A stretch of 64,000 nucleotides of DNA from Streptomyces sp. SUK 48 (GTDB lineage Bacteria; Actinomycetota; Actinomycetes; Streptomycetales; Streptomycetaceae): the NCBI RefSeq assembly GCF_009650765.1, contig NZ_CP045740.1, forward strand, positions 3,820,001 through 3,884,000, read 5' to 3'. Numbering within the stretch: position 1 is the first letter of the stretch; each line of letters opens with the position of its first letter. Under the pieces are notes generated by a model. It was not told where the DNA came from. It searched no databases and worked only from the letters and a program-made list of their open reading frames with translations. Shown one piece after another: positions 26,933 to 36,344 of this stretch. A program made the translations under genes and the position numbers.

Positions 26933-29900
26933 TCAGCCCCGGCGGCCCCTGCGGGGCTCGTCCTCGTCGTCGTACGACCCCAGCAACTCGTCGGCCAGCG
27001 ACGGCAGATCGTCCAGCGGGGTCTCCTCGGCCCAGTCGGGGCGCGGGCGGCGCCGGGCGGTGCCCTCGGCGCCGGGCCGGGGCATCTCGCGGGTGCGGTC
27101 CCCGGCGCCGGGCTGGGGCATCTCGCGAGTGTGGTCCTCGGAGCCGTCGGGGCCCGGGGCCCGCTCGTCGCGGAAGAAGCCGCGCGGCATCCGGTCGGCC
27201 GGGCCGTCGTCGCGCACGGGCGGCAGTACGGCCGTCTCGTCCGCGCCCACCTGCGGCAGTACGGCGGTCTCGTCGGCGGCGCTCGCGGGCACCTGCGGCA
27301 GCACCGCCGTCTCGTCCGCGGCGCCCGCAGCGGCCGGCGGCTGGGGCAGCTCGGCGGTCGTCTCGGCCTCGGAGGGCGCGTGCCGGGCGTCACGGGTCTC
27401 GCGGCCGAAGGGCCGCTCGTCCTGGTCCGGCGAGACGACCGGGGTCGGCACCGTCTCCTCCGTGCCAGGGCCCGGCGACACCGCCGGGGTGGTGACCGTG
27501 GCCGCGTCCGAGGTCACGCCGGGGGCCTTGGGCTGGGGGCTGCCGGGCCTGCGGGCCGCCACATCGGCGGCCGCGGCCGCCTCGGCGGCCTGACGGCGGG
27601 CCGCCTCGGCGCGGAGCAGGGCGTTCTCCGCCTTGCGCTGCGCCTCCAGGCGCCGGGCCGCCTCCTCGGCACGCTCCTTGGCGAGCCGGGCCTCCTCCTC
27701 GGCGCGGATACGAGCCTGCCGGGCCTCCTCCTCCGCGCGCAGCCGGGCGTCTTCCTCGGCCTGCTCGCGGCGGCGCTCCTCCTCGGCCTTGCGGCGCGCC
27801 TCCTCCTCGGCGCGGGCCTTCTCCTCGGCGAGCAGCCGCTGCCGCTCCTCCTCGGCGCGCCGGGCCGCCTCGGCCGCCCGCCGGCGGGCCTCCTCGGCCT
27901 GCCGCTCGGCCTCGCGGCGCTGCGCCTCCTCCAGCTCGCGGCGCTTGCGCTCCTCCTCCTCGGCACGCAGCCGGGCCAGCTCCTCCTGGCGCTCACGCTC
28001 CAGGCGCTCCTCCTCGGCCTTGCGCGCGGCCTCTTCCTCGGCCTTGCGGCGGGCCTCCTCCTCGGCCTTCCTGCGCGCCTCCTCCCGGGCCTCGATCTCG
28101 GCCTCGGACAGCGGCAGCACGGTGTCGAGGCGGTGCCGGATCACGGTGGTGACGGCCTCGGGCTCCTGTCCGGCGTCGACCACCAGATAGCGGCCCGGGT
28201 CGGAGGCGGCCAGGGTGAGGAAACCGGAGCGCACGCGCGCGTGGAACTCCGCGGGCTCCGACTCCAGCCGGTCCGGCGCCTCGGTGAACCGCTCGCGGGC
28301 GGCCTCCGGGGCGACGTCCAGCAGCACGGTCAGGTGCGGCACCAGACCGTCGGTCGCCCAGCGGTTGATGCGGGCGATCTCGGTCGGGGACAGATCGCGT
28401 CCGGCGCCCTGGTAGGCGACGGAGGAGTCGATATAGCGGTCGGAGATCACCACCGCGCCGCGCTCCAGGGCGGGGCGTACGACGGTGTCGACGTGCTCGG
28501 CCCGGTCGGCGGCGTACAGCAGCGCCTCCGCGCGGTGGGACAGGCCGGCCGAGGAGACGTCCAGCAGGATCGAGCGCAGCCGCTTGCCCACCGGGGTGGC
28601 CCCCGGCTCGCGGGTGAGCACGACCTCGTGGCCCTTGCCGCGGATCCACTCGGCGAGGGCCTCGGCCTGGGTGGACTTGCCGGCGCCGTCGCCGCCCTCC
28701 AGGGCGATGAAGAAGCCGTTTTGGGCCTGCGCCTCGACCGGGTCGTCGCCGCCGAGCAGCGCGTCCTTGAGGTCCTGGCGCAGCGGGATGCCGGACCGGT
28801 CGTCGACCTTGGCGAGCACCAGCGCGGCCACCGGCAGCAGCAGCGCGCCGACCAGCATCAGGGTGAACGAGGCGCCGCCGTGCGCGAACACGAAGCGGCC
28901 GTTCTCCAGCCGGTGCCGGCCGATCAGCCCGGCGACCACCGGGGCGATCACCGCGCCGAGCGCTATGAAGACGCGGACGACGGCCTGGAGGTGCTCGGTG
29001 ACCCGCGCCCTGCGGTAGTCCTCGGTCTCCTGGTCGAGCAGCGCGTGCCCGGTGTTGGCGGCGACGCCCGCGCCGAGGCCCGCAAGGGTGAGGATCAGCA
29101 GCACCGTGGTGACGTCCGGGACCAGCCCGGCGGCCAGCAGCGCGATGCCGGTGAAGGCGATCGCGAGGGCCAGCAGCCGGCGGCGGGACAGCGAGGGCAG
29201 CACCGCGGGGGCCGTACGGATGCCGGCCGCGACGCCGCCGGTCAGGCCGAGCACCAGCAGGCCGAACAGGACCGGGCCGCCGCCCAGGTCGGTCGCGTGC
29301 AGCACGCACACGGAGACGGCGGCGGCGATGACACCGGCCACGGCGGCGCAGGCGAGGACGAGCAGCGGGATCGCGCCCGTGCGCCCCTTGTCGACACCGG
29401 CGCCGGTGCGCGGGCGGCGCAGGCCCTCCAGCGGGGACCGGGGGCGCGGGGTGCGCGTGCCGGGCAGCTCCAGGAAGGTCAGCAGGGAGAGGGAGGCGGC
29501 GAACAGGCCCGCCGCCACGTACGACGCGAGGGCCGCGTGGTGCTGGTCGAACCAGGGCAGGCCGGTGCCCAGCAGGTTGTTGAGCAGGGCGGCGAGGACC
29601 AGGACGGCGGCGGCCAGCGGCACGGCGAGGAAGCCGGTGCGCAGCGCGAGGCGGCGCAGGGCGTCCAGGTGGTCCGGCAGCGGCCGCACGGTCGCGCCCT
29701 CCGGCGGCGGGGCGGGCAGCAGGGCCGGGGCCGCGCTCTCCCGGCACACCGTCCACAGCCGTTCGGCGACGCCGGTGACGAAGGCGGTGACCAGCAGCAC
29801 GGCCGGCGCGTCGGCCGGGGTCCAGTCGATCCACAGGGGGGCCACGATCAGCAGCGCGGCCCGCAGGCCGTCGGCGCCGACCATGGTCCAGCGGCGGTCG

Positions 29901-30241
29901 AGGGGGCCCTCCTGGGCGGTGAGCGTCGTCAGCGGGCCCAGCAGGACCGCGCCGAAGAGCAGGGCGGCGAGGCCGCGGGCCGCGAAGACCGTCGCGACCG
30001 CGAACGCCACGCCCCGGTAACCGCCGCCGAACGATCCCTGGGCGATCGCCGCCTCGAGGACGAGGACGACCAGGACGAGGAGGGCGAGGGTGTCGCCGAC
30101 CCCGCTCACCAACTGCGCGCCCCATAGGCGCCGCAACTGCGGTCGGCGCAACAGGGAACGCACGGCGCGTTCGCGGGAGTCCGCGACCAGGGCGTCGTCC
30201 GGTGCTGGCGTGTGGGCCGTTGGCTGCTCGGCTCGCGTCAT
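26933..30241 (-). CDS. tmk: Thymidylate kinase fused to an MFS-like membrane domain and coiled-coil tail
   Basis: A 1102-residue fusion phosphorylating dTMP to dTDP. Residues ~30-490 are an MFS-like membrane domain with about 12 hydrophobic segments. The thymidylate kinase domain (~500-715) has Walker A EGGDGAGKST, the LTREPGATPVGKRLR loop and the DRYIDSSVAYQGAGRDL lid/DRY motif. Residues ~715-900 form a highly charged Glu/Ala/Arg coiled coil (EEARRKAEEEARRKAEEE type), and ~900-1102 is Pro/Asp-rich and disordered with repeated AVLPQV pieces. Other Streptomyces have the same fusion. What the membrane domain transports is unknown. Confidence 0.93.
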   Translation of the reverse strand: MTRAEQPTAHTPAPDDALVADSRERAVRSLLRRPQLRRLWGAQLVSGVGDTLALLVLVVLVLEAAIAQGSFGGGYRGVAFAVATVFAARGLAALLFGAVLLGPLTTLTAQEGPLDRRWTMVGADGLRAALLIVAPLWIDWTPADAPAVLLVTAFVTGVAERLWTVCRESAAPALLPAPPPEGATVRPLPDHLDALRRLALRTGFLAVPLAAAVLVLAALLNNLLGTGLPWFDQHHAALASYVAAGLFAASLSLLTFLELPGTRTPRPRSPLEGLRRPRTGAGVDKGRTGAIPLLVLACAAVAGVIAAAVSVCVLHATDLGGGPVLFGLLVLGLTGGVAAGIRTAPAVLPSLSRRRLLALAIAFTGIALLAAGLVPDVTTVLLILTLAGLGAGVAANTGHALLDQETEDYRRARVTEHLQAVVRVFIALGAVIAPVVAGLIGRHRLENGRFVFAHGGASFTLMLVGALLLPVAALVLAKVDDRSGIPLRQDLKDALLGGDDPVEAQAQNGFFIALEGGDGAGKSTQAEALAEWIRGKGHEVVLTREPGATPVGKRLRSILLDVSSAGLSHRAEALLYAADRAEHVDTVVRPALERGAVVISDRYIDSSVAYQGAGRDLSPTEIARINRWATDGLVPHLTVLLDVAPEAARERFTEAPDRLESEPAEFHARVRSGFLTLAASDPGRYLVVDAGQEPEAVTTVIRHRLDTVLPLSEAEIEAREEARRKAEEEARRKAEEEAARKAEEERLERERQEELARLRAEEEERKRRELEEAQRREAERQAEEARRRAAEAARRAEEERQRLLAEEKARAEEEARRKAEEERRREQAEEDARLRAEEEARQARIRAEEEARLAKERAEEAARRLEAQRKAENALLRAEAARRQAAEAAAAADVAARRPGSPQPKAPGVTSDAATVTTPAVSPGPGTEETVPTPVVSPDQDERPFGRETRDARHAPSEAETTAELPQPPAAAGAADETAVLPQVPASAADETAVLPQVGADETAVLPPVRDDGPADRMPRGFFRDERAPGPDGSEDHTREMPQPGAGDRTREMPRPGAEGTARRRPRPDWAEETPLDDLPSLADELLGSYDDEDEPRRGRRG

Positions 30242-30296
30242 GCGTTCAGCCTATCCGCAGGCGCCGACACCACACCCCGCACTCCTGGCATGCGCA

Positions 30297-30325
30297 CGCC
30301 CCGACACCAAAGTGATGCCGGGGCG
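30297..30325 (-). terminator. Hairpin between topA and tmk
   Basis: Imperfect hairpin with CGCCCCG/CGGGGCG outer arms (30297-30303, 30319-30325), between the topA stop and the tmk start. It is a likely topA terminator. Confidence 0.6.
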
Positions 30326-30379
30326 GGCGTGGGGCGCGAGGAGACGACCGAGGTCTCGGCCCTGTGAGCCGGGTCGGGC

Positions 30380-33196
30380 TCAGTCCTCCGAACCGGAAGC
30401 CGTCGACTTGGTCGCCGTCGCCTTCTTGGCGGTCGTCTTCTTCGCCGTCGTCTTCTTCGCGGCGCTCGCCGTCGTCTTCTTGGCCGCCGTCTTCTTGGCG
30501 GCGGCCTTCTTCGCCGGCGCCTTCTTGGCGGTCTTCTTGGCCGGACCCTTCGCGCGCTTCTCGGCAAGAAGTTCGAAGCCGCGCTCCGGGGTGATCTCCT
30601 CGACGCTGTCGCCGGAGCGCAGGGTCGCGTTGGTCTCGCCGTCGGTGACGTACGGCCCGAAGCGGCCGTCCTTGACCACGACCGGCTTCTTGGAGACCGG
30701 GTCCTCGCCCAGCTCCTTCAGCGGCGGCTTGGCGGCGGCCCGCCCGCGCTGCTTCGGCTGGGCGTAGATCGCCAGGGCCTCTTCCAGCGTGATGGTGAAG
30801 AGCTGGTCCTCGGCCTGGAGCGAGCGCGAGTCCGTGCCCTTCTTCAGATACGGCCCGTAGCGGCCGTTCTGGGCGGTGATCTCCTGGCCCTCGGCGTCGC
30901 TCCCGACGACACGCGGCAGGGACATCAGCTTCAGCGCGTCGTCCAGCGTCACCGTGTCCAGCGCCATGGACTTGAAGAGGGAGGCGGTGCGCGGCTTGAC
31001 CGCGTTCTTGCCGGTCTTCGGGGTGCCCTCGGGGAGGATCTCGGTCACGTACGGGCCGTAGCGGCCCTTCTTGGCGACGATCTGGTGGCCGGTGGCCGGG
31101 TCGTCGCCCAGCTCGACATCGCCGCTGGGCTCGGCCAGCAGCTTCTCGGCCAGCTCGATGGTCAGCTCGTCCGGCGCCAGGTCGTCGGGGATGTCGGCGC
31201 GCTGGTGCTGCTCGGTGTCCTTCTCGCCGCGCTCGATGTACGGGCCGTAGCGGCCGACCCGCAGCACGATGCCGCTGCCCACCGGGAAGGAGGACACCTC
31301 GCGGGCGTCGATCGCGCCCAGGTCGGTGACCAGTTCCTTGAGGCCGCCGAGGTGGTCCCCGTCGCCGTTGCCCGCGTCGGCGGCGGCGCCGGTGATGGTG
31401 CCCTCGCCGAAGTAGAAGCGCTTCAGCCACGGCACGGCCTGGGCCTCGCCGCGGGCGATGCGGTCGAGGTCGTCCTCCATCTTGGCGGTGAAGTCGTAGT
31501 CGACCAGCCGGCCGAAGTGCTTCTCCAGAAGGTTTACGACGGCGAAGGACAGGAAGGACGGCACGAGCGCCGTGCCCTTCTTGAAGACATAGCCGCGGTC
31601 GAGGATCGTGCCGATGATCGACGCATAGGTCGACGGGCGGCCGATCTCGCGCTCTTCCAGCTCCTTGACCAGGGATGCCTCGGTGTAGCGGGCCGGGGGC
31701 TTGGTGGCGTGGCCGTCGACCGTGATCTCCTCGGCGGACAGCGCGTCGCCCTCGGCGACCTGCGGCAGCCGGCGCTCGCGGTCGTCCAGCTCGGCGTTCG
31801 GGTCGTCGGCGCCCTCGACGTACGCCTTGAGGAAGCCGTGGAAGGTGATCGTCTTGCCGGAGGCGCTGAACTCCACGTCCCGGCCGTCGGCGGCGGTGCC
31901 GCCGATCTTCACGGTCACGCTGTTGCCGGTCGCGTCCTTCATCTGGGAGGCGACGGTCCGCTTCCAGATCAGCTCGTACAGCTTGAACTGGTCGCCGGTC
32001 AGGCCGGTCTCCGCGGGGGTGCGGAAACGATCACCCGAGGGACGGATCGCCTCGTGCGCCTCCTGCGCGTTCTTCACCTTCACCGCGTACGTACGCGGCT
32101 GCGGGGGCAGGTAGTCGGCGCCGTACAGCTGCGTGACCTGGGCGCGGGCGGCCGTGATGGCGGTCTCGCTCAGCGTCGTGGAGTCCGTACGCATGTACGT
32201 GATGTAGCCGTTCTCGTACAGCTTCTGGGCGACCTGCATGGTCGCCTTGGCGCCGAAACCGAGCTTGCGGCTGGCCTCCTGCTGGAGCGTCGTCGTACGG
32301 AACGGCGCGTACGGCGAGCGGCGGTACGGCTTCGACTCCACCGAGCGCACGGCGAAGCGGGTGTTCTCCAGGGCGGCGGCCAGCGCGCGGGCGGTCGGCT
32401 CGTCCAGGTGGAGGGTGTTCGCGGACTTCAGCCGGCCGACGGAGTCGAAGTCACGGCCCTGCGCGACCCGACGTCCGTCGACGGTCTGCAAGCGCGCGAC
32501 CAGCGACGACGGGTCGGAGGAGTCGCCCGCGCGGCCGGTGCCGAAGGTGCCGGTGAGGTCCCAGTACTCGGCGGAGCGGAAGGCGATGCGCTCGCGTTCC
32601 CGCTCGACCACGAGCCGGGTGGCGACGGACTGGACACGGCCGGCCGACAGCCGGGGCATGACCTTCTTCCACAGCACCGGGGAGACCTCGTAGCCGTAGA
32701 GGCGGTCGAGGATGCGGCGGGTCTCCTGGGCGTCGACCAGCTTCTGGTTGAGCTGGCGCGGGTTGGCGACGGCCTCGCGGATCGCGTCCTTGGTGATCTC
32801 GTGGAAGACCATCCGCTTGACGGGGATCTTCGGCTTGAGGACCTCCTGGAGGTGCCAGGCGATGGCCTCGCCCTCGCGGTCCTCATCGGTGGCCAGGAAG
32901 AGTTCGTCGGAGTCCTTCAGCAGGTCCTTGAGCTTCTTGACCTGCGCCTTCTTGTCCGCGTTGACCACGTAGACCGGCTGGAAGTCGTGCTCGACGTCCA
33001 CGCCCAGGCGGCGCACCTCGCCGGTGTACTTCTCGGGCACCTCGGCGGCGCCGTTGGGGAGGTCACGGATGTGCCCGACGCTCGCTTCGACTACGTAGCC
33101 GGGGCCGAGGTAGCCCTTGATCGTCTTCGCCTTGGCAGGCGACTCGACGATGACGAGTCGGCGGCCGCCCTGTGCGGTCTCGCTGGTCGGGGACAA
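30380..33196 (-). CDS. topA: DNA topoisomerase I (type IA)
   Basis: Relaxes negative supercoils. The 938-residue protein begins with the TOPRIM domain (LVIVESPAKAKTIKGYL, then FLATDEDREGEAIAWHL, residues ~100-116). The catalytic Tyr is Tyr334 in YITYMRTDST. C-terminal repeats replace zinc fingers, with at least four copies of GRYGPY or GRFGPY (for example at about 690, 730, 790 and 860). The protein ends in a lysine tail of AKKTAAKKTT-type repeats, which in streptomycete TopA supports high processivity. GTG/ATG choice: the start at 33196 gives MSPTSETAQGG. Essential core gene. Confidence 0.96.
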   Translation of the reverse strand: MSPTSETAQGGRRLVIVESPAKAKTIKGYLGPGYVVEASVGHIRDLPNGAAEVPEKYTGEVRRLGVDVEHDFQPVYVVNADKKAQVKKLKDLLKDSDELFLATDEDREGEAIAWHLQEVLKPKIPVKRMVFHEITKDAIREAVANPRQLNQKLVDAQETRRILDRLYGYEVSPVLWKKVMPRLSAGRVQSVATRLVVERERERIAFRSAEYWDLTGTFGTGRAGDSSDPSSLVARLQTVDGRRVAQGRDFDSVGRLKSANTLHLDEPTARALAAALENTRFAVRSVESKPYRRSPYAPFRTTTLQQEASRKLGFGAKATMQVAQKLYENGYITYMRTDSTTLSETAITAARAQVTQLYGADYLPPQPRTYAVKVKNAQEAHEAIRPSGDRFRTPAETGLTGDQFKLYELIWKRTVASQMKDATGNSVTVKIGGTAADGRDVEFSASGKTITFHGFLKAYVEGADDPNAELDDRERRLPQVAEGDALSAEEITVDGHATKPPARYTEASLVKELEEREIGRPSTYASIIGTILDRGYVFKKGTALVPSFLSFAVVNLLEKHFGRLVDYDFTAKMEDDLDRIARGEAQAVPWLKRFYFGEGTITGAAADAGNGDGDHLGGLKELVTDLGAIDAREVSSFPVGSGIVLRVGRYGPYIERGEKDTEQHQRADIPDDLAPDELTIELAEKLLAEPSGDVELGDDPATGHQIVAKKGRYGPYVTEILPEGTPKTGKNAVKPRTASLFKSMALDTVTLDDALKLMSLPRVVGSDAEGQEITAQNGRYGPYLKKGTDSRSLQAEDQLFTITLEEALAIYAQPKQRGRAAAKPPLKELGEDPVSKKPVVVKDGRFGPYVTDGETNATLRSGDSVEEITPERGFELLAEKRAKGPAKKTAKKAPAKKAAAKKTAAKKTTASAAKKTTAKKTTAKKATATKSTASGSED

Positions 33197-33475
33197 CTTC
33201 GCTCTTCTCTCCGGTCGACGCTGTGGCCTCCCCAGGCCCTGGTCCCGGGGTCGCGGCGTACTGCTGGCACGTGTGACGCTGCGGAGTGTGACGGTACATC
33301 CCGCCCCCGTGTCAAACGGGAAAAGCCCACAACGGCCACTCGAACGGTAACCCGACTACCGGCATTCCTGCCGCCCGGAGTACCGGGTACCCCGTCCGGG
33401 TCCGTCCGGAGCGTGACGCTCCTCTTCCTCTCGCGTTCCTCTCGCGGCACACCGGGAAGCGGACGCCCGCCGACG

Positions 33476-33673
33476 TCAGAGGCGCGTGAGGCAGTAGCCG
33501 CCGAGGGCCAGCGCGAGGGTTCCGGCCGCGCTCGCGAGGGCGGCCGATGCGACCCGGTTCACACCGAGGGCCACCGCCTCACCACGCCGCAGCCGCACCC
33601 CGGTCCACACCAGGAGAGCCCCTCCGAACAGGACAAACACCACCCCGACAAAAACCGCCGGCCCCCGCTCCAT
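33476..33673 (-). CDS. Small two-helix membrane protein
   Basis: A 65-residue hydrophobic protein with two predicted membrane helices (VFVGVVFVLFGGALLVWTG and ALASAAGTLALALGGY) joined by a basic loop. ATG 33673 is preceded by GGGGCGGGG. No family recognised. It lies between topA and the methyltransferase on the same strand. Real gene likely but not certain given its size. Confidence 0.6.
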   Translation of the reverse strand: MERGPAVFVGVVFVLFGGALLVWTGVRLRRGEAVALGVNRVASAALASAAGTLALALGGYCLTRL

Positions 33674-33883
33674 CCCCGCCCCGTCCCTTCCGGCTCCACC
33701 CAGCGCGTGGACCCTGACACGCGGGGGCGACGACCGGGCGACATCGCGGTGAACGGGAGGCCGGCGGTACGACGCTCAGGGGGGCCGGGGAGCCCGGGCA
33801 CGGCTCCCCCGTGCCGGACAGATATTTTTCCGGCCGTTTTGCCATCGGCGGGTGGAGCCGGGGTGCCCCGGGGAGCCGCCCCC

Positions 33884-35404
33884 TCAGACCACCGGCTCCA
33901 GGAACCCCTGTTCCACCAGGAGACGGATCTGGGCCGGGGTCCGGTCGCGGAGGCGGACGGAGTCCTCGCCCATCAGCTGGGCGATGGCGTCCAGGATGCG
34001 GCCGGCGCTCAGGGTGCCGTCGCAGACGCCCGCGAAGCCCGCGCCGACCGTGTCCACCTTGGTGGCGCGGCGCATCCCCCGGTGCTGGCGGAGCACGACG
34101 TGCTCGGGGTCCTCCGCGCCGGGCAGCCCGACCTGTTCCTGCACCACCTCGCCGGCCAGCCTGAAGTGATGGCCGAGCAGCGCCGCGTCGTCGTGCTCGC
34201 GGAGGTAGTCGAGGCGTTCGAAGTGCGCCCGGACGGTGTCCCCGAGGGGCTGCTCCACCGGATGCGGCCACTCCTCCACCGTGAGGGACGGCTCGGCCGC
34301 GTCCGTCCTGCGCAGGGTGATCCAGCCGAAACCGACCGCCTTGACCTTGCGCGCCTCGAACTCGTCGAGCCAGGCGTCGTACCGCGCCTGGTACTGCGCC
34401 GGGTCCTCCCGGTGGTCCCCGGCGTCCCGCAGCCACAACTCGGCGTACTGCGTGACGTCCTGCACCTCGCGCTGCACGACCCAGGCGTCGCAGCCGCGCG
34501 GCACCCACGACCTGAGCCGGTCCTGCCAGTCCTCCCCCGCCACGTGCTGCCAGTTGGCGAGGAACTGCGCGAACCCGCCCTCGTTCAGCCGTTCCCCGGC
34601 CTGCTGGACGAGCGAGCGGCACAGGTCGTCCCCGCCCATGCCGCCGTCGCGGTAGGTGAGCCGGGCGCCCGGGGAGATCACGAACGGCGGGTTGGAGACG
34701 ATCAGGTCGAACTTCTCGTCGTCACGCACCGGTTCGAACAGCGAGCCCTCGCGCAGCTCGGCGGCGGGCGCGCCGGAGAGCGCCAGCGTGAGCGCCGTGA
34801 CATGCAGCGCGCGGGGGTTGAGGTCGGTCGCCGTCACGCGCGTGGCGTGCCGGGAGGCGTGCAGCGCCTGGATGCCCGAGCCGGTGCCGAGGTCCAGGGC
34901 GGCGGCGACCGGCGTGCGCACGGTGATCCCGGCGAGCGTGGTGGACGCGCCCCCGACCCCCAGGACGACGCCCTCGGCCCGCTGTCCGATGCCGCCCGCG
35001 CCGCCGACCGCGCAGCCGAGGTCCGACACGATGAACCAGTCCTCGCCGCCGGGACCGCCGTACGGCCGTACATCCACCGTGGCGGCCACCTCGTCGGCGC
35101 CCACCGGCACCAGCCACCCGGTCTGGACCGCCTCGTCGACGGGGAGGACGGCGGCCACCCGCGCGCGGGGCACGGGCTGCTGGAGCAGGAAGAGCCGTAC
35201 GAGGGTCTCCAGCGGCGTGTCGCCACGGGTCGCCCGCAGCGCGGGCACGGTCTCGCTGCGGGCCAGCGCCGCGTACGCGGGCGCGCCGAGCAGTTCGAGC
35301 AGCCCGTCGGCGGTGAAGGAGGCGGCCAGCAGCGCGTCCCGCAGCCGCGCGGCGGCCTCGGGACGGTCGGCGGCGGGCAGGGGGGCAGGTCCGGAGTCAG
35401 TCAC
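33884..35404 (-). CDS. Class I SAM-dependent methyltransferase (HemK/RlmG-like)
   Basis: A 506-residue protein. An N-terminal ~150-residue domain of unknown role precedes a Rossmann methyltransferase with SAM motif ALDLGTGSGIQALHA (~175), ATDLNPRALHV, and the catalytic motif SNPPFVIS, typical of enzymes that methylate amide or exocyclic nitrogens in glutamine or nucleic acid bases. A C-terminal extension of ~200 residues is actinobacterial. The target is unknown. GTG 35404 begins VTDSGPAP. Confidence 0.86.
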   Translation of the reverse strand: MTDSGPAPLPAADRPEAAARLRDALLAASFTADGLLELLGAPAYAALARSETVPALRATRGDTPLETLVRLFLLQQPVPRARVAAVLPVDEAVQTGWLVPVGADEVAATVDVRPYGGPGGEDWFIVSDLGCAVGGAGGIGQRAEGVVLGVGGASTTLAGITVRTPVAAALDLGTGSGIQALHASRHATRVTATDLNPRALHVTALTLALSGAPAAELREGSLFEPVRDDEKFDLIVSNPPFVISPGARLTYRDGGMGGDDLCRSLVQQAGERLNEGGFAQFLANWQHVAGEDWQDRLRSWVPRGCDAWVVQREVQDVTQYAELWLRDAGDHREDPAQYQARYDAWLDEFEARKVKAVGFGWITLRRTDAAEPSLTVEEWPHPVEQPLGDTVRAHFERLDYLREHDDAALLGHHFRLAGEVVQEQVGLPGAEDPEHVVLRQHRGMRRATKVDTVGAGFAGVCDGTLSAGRILDAIAQLMGEDSVRLRDRTPAQIRLLVEQGFLEPVV

Positions 35405-35495
35405 GGTCCCATTGTGTCCCGCGCGTGCCGGGTGTCCCGCGCGTCGAGGGGGACGGCGCACCCGGCCGTCCCCCACCCGCCGCGCCGGGCGCGGC

Positions 35496-36110
35496 TCAGC
35501 CCGCCGCGGACCCCGCGGAGGGCGAGGACGACGTCGTGGCGGCGACCTTCTTGCAGCTGGGCTGCTGGGCGATGGCGTCCTGGACCTCGCCCTGCTGGAG
35601 GGCCTTGAGGGACGCGGTGCCGCTCTGGTGCTTCTTCTCCAGCTCGGTCATCTGCTGGGCGACGTCGTGCAGCCCGGAGGCGAACTTCGCCTGGTCCTTG
35701 GTGTCCAGGTGGTCGACCTGCTTCTTCAGGTCGGCGTAGGAGGCCGAGAGGCTGTTGAAGCTCTTGACGACATCGCCGAGCCGCTTGGCGCCGCCGGAGA
35801 CCCCGGGAGGCGCGCCGGCCCCCTTGACCGCGGTCGCGATCGCCTTGTAGCCGTCCGACATGTCCTGGAACGCCTGGGAGTCGGTCTTCTGGAGCGTCTC
35901 GGGCTTGGCCGTGTCGGCGGCCGTCGTGGAGATCGCCGAGTTGGCCGCCTTGATCTTCGCGTCCTGCGCCGGCACGGCGTCGCACACCGACTTGGCCCAG
36001 GAGACCAGCTTGGGGTCGGGCCCCTTGGGGGCGCTGTTGCTGCTGCATCCCGACAGCGCAGCCACCAGTACCGCACCGCCGGACAGTGCGGCCGCGAGCT
36101 TCTTGTTCAC
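35496..36110 (-). CDS. Secreted helical lipoprotein
   Basis: A 204-residue exported lipoprotein. Signal VNKKLAAALSGGAVLVAALSGC has a lipobox cysteine at about residue 22. The mature domain is helical, four-helix-bundle-like, with conserved-looking Cys near KSVCDAV and PSCKKV probably paired. The C-terminus is Ser/Ala-rich. GTG 36110 has GAAGGGA 8 bases upstream; an ATG at 36128 lies within that site. No known function; Streptomyces small secreted protein group. Confidence 0.82.
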   Translation of the reverse strand: MNKKLAAALSGGAVLVAALSGCSSNSAPKGPDPKLVSWAKSVCDAVPAQDAKIKAANSAISTTAADTAKPETLQKTDSQAFQDMSDGYKAIATAVKGAGAPPGVSGGAKRLGDVVKSFNSLSASYADLKKQVDHLDTKDQAKFASGLHDVAQQMTELEKKHQSGTASLKALQQGEVQDAIAQQPSCKKVAATTSSSPSAGSAAG

Positions 36111-36278
36111 CGGATTGGTCCCTTCCATGGCTCTCGGGCCCCGGACCCTACACGGCGGACGCACACCCCCCGCACACCGATCGCTCCTTAAGTACCTTTT
36201 AGTACTTTTTGCGCGAGAGAAGGCTCACGACGGGGCCGTACCCGCGCACCCGGACGGAGCCGTACCCGCGCACACGAA

Positions 36279-36317
36279 CGGGCGGGCGGCACGCCCCGAG
36301 GACGCACCGCCCGCCCG
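36279..36317 (-). terminator. GC-rich hairpin after hppA
   Basis: Eleven-base arms CGGGCGGGCGG and CCGCCCGCCCG (36279-36289, 36307-36317), 28 bases beyond the hppA stop. A 24-bp direct repeat containing CCGTACCCGCGCAC (at 36237 and 36261) lies beside it. Confidence 0.75.
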
Positions 36318-36344
36318 CTCTGTGCGCAGGTCGTCTTGCGAAAC

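Noticed and set aside
31085..35608. A very long open frame antisense to topA and the methyltransferase
   Set aside because: It shadows two clear genes with intact catalytic motifs; high GC removes stop codons from other frames. No domain recognised.
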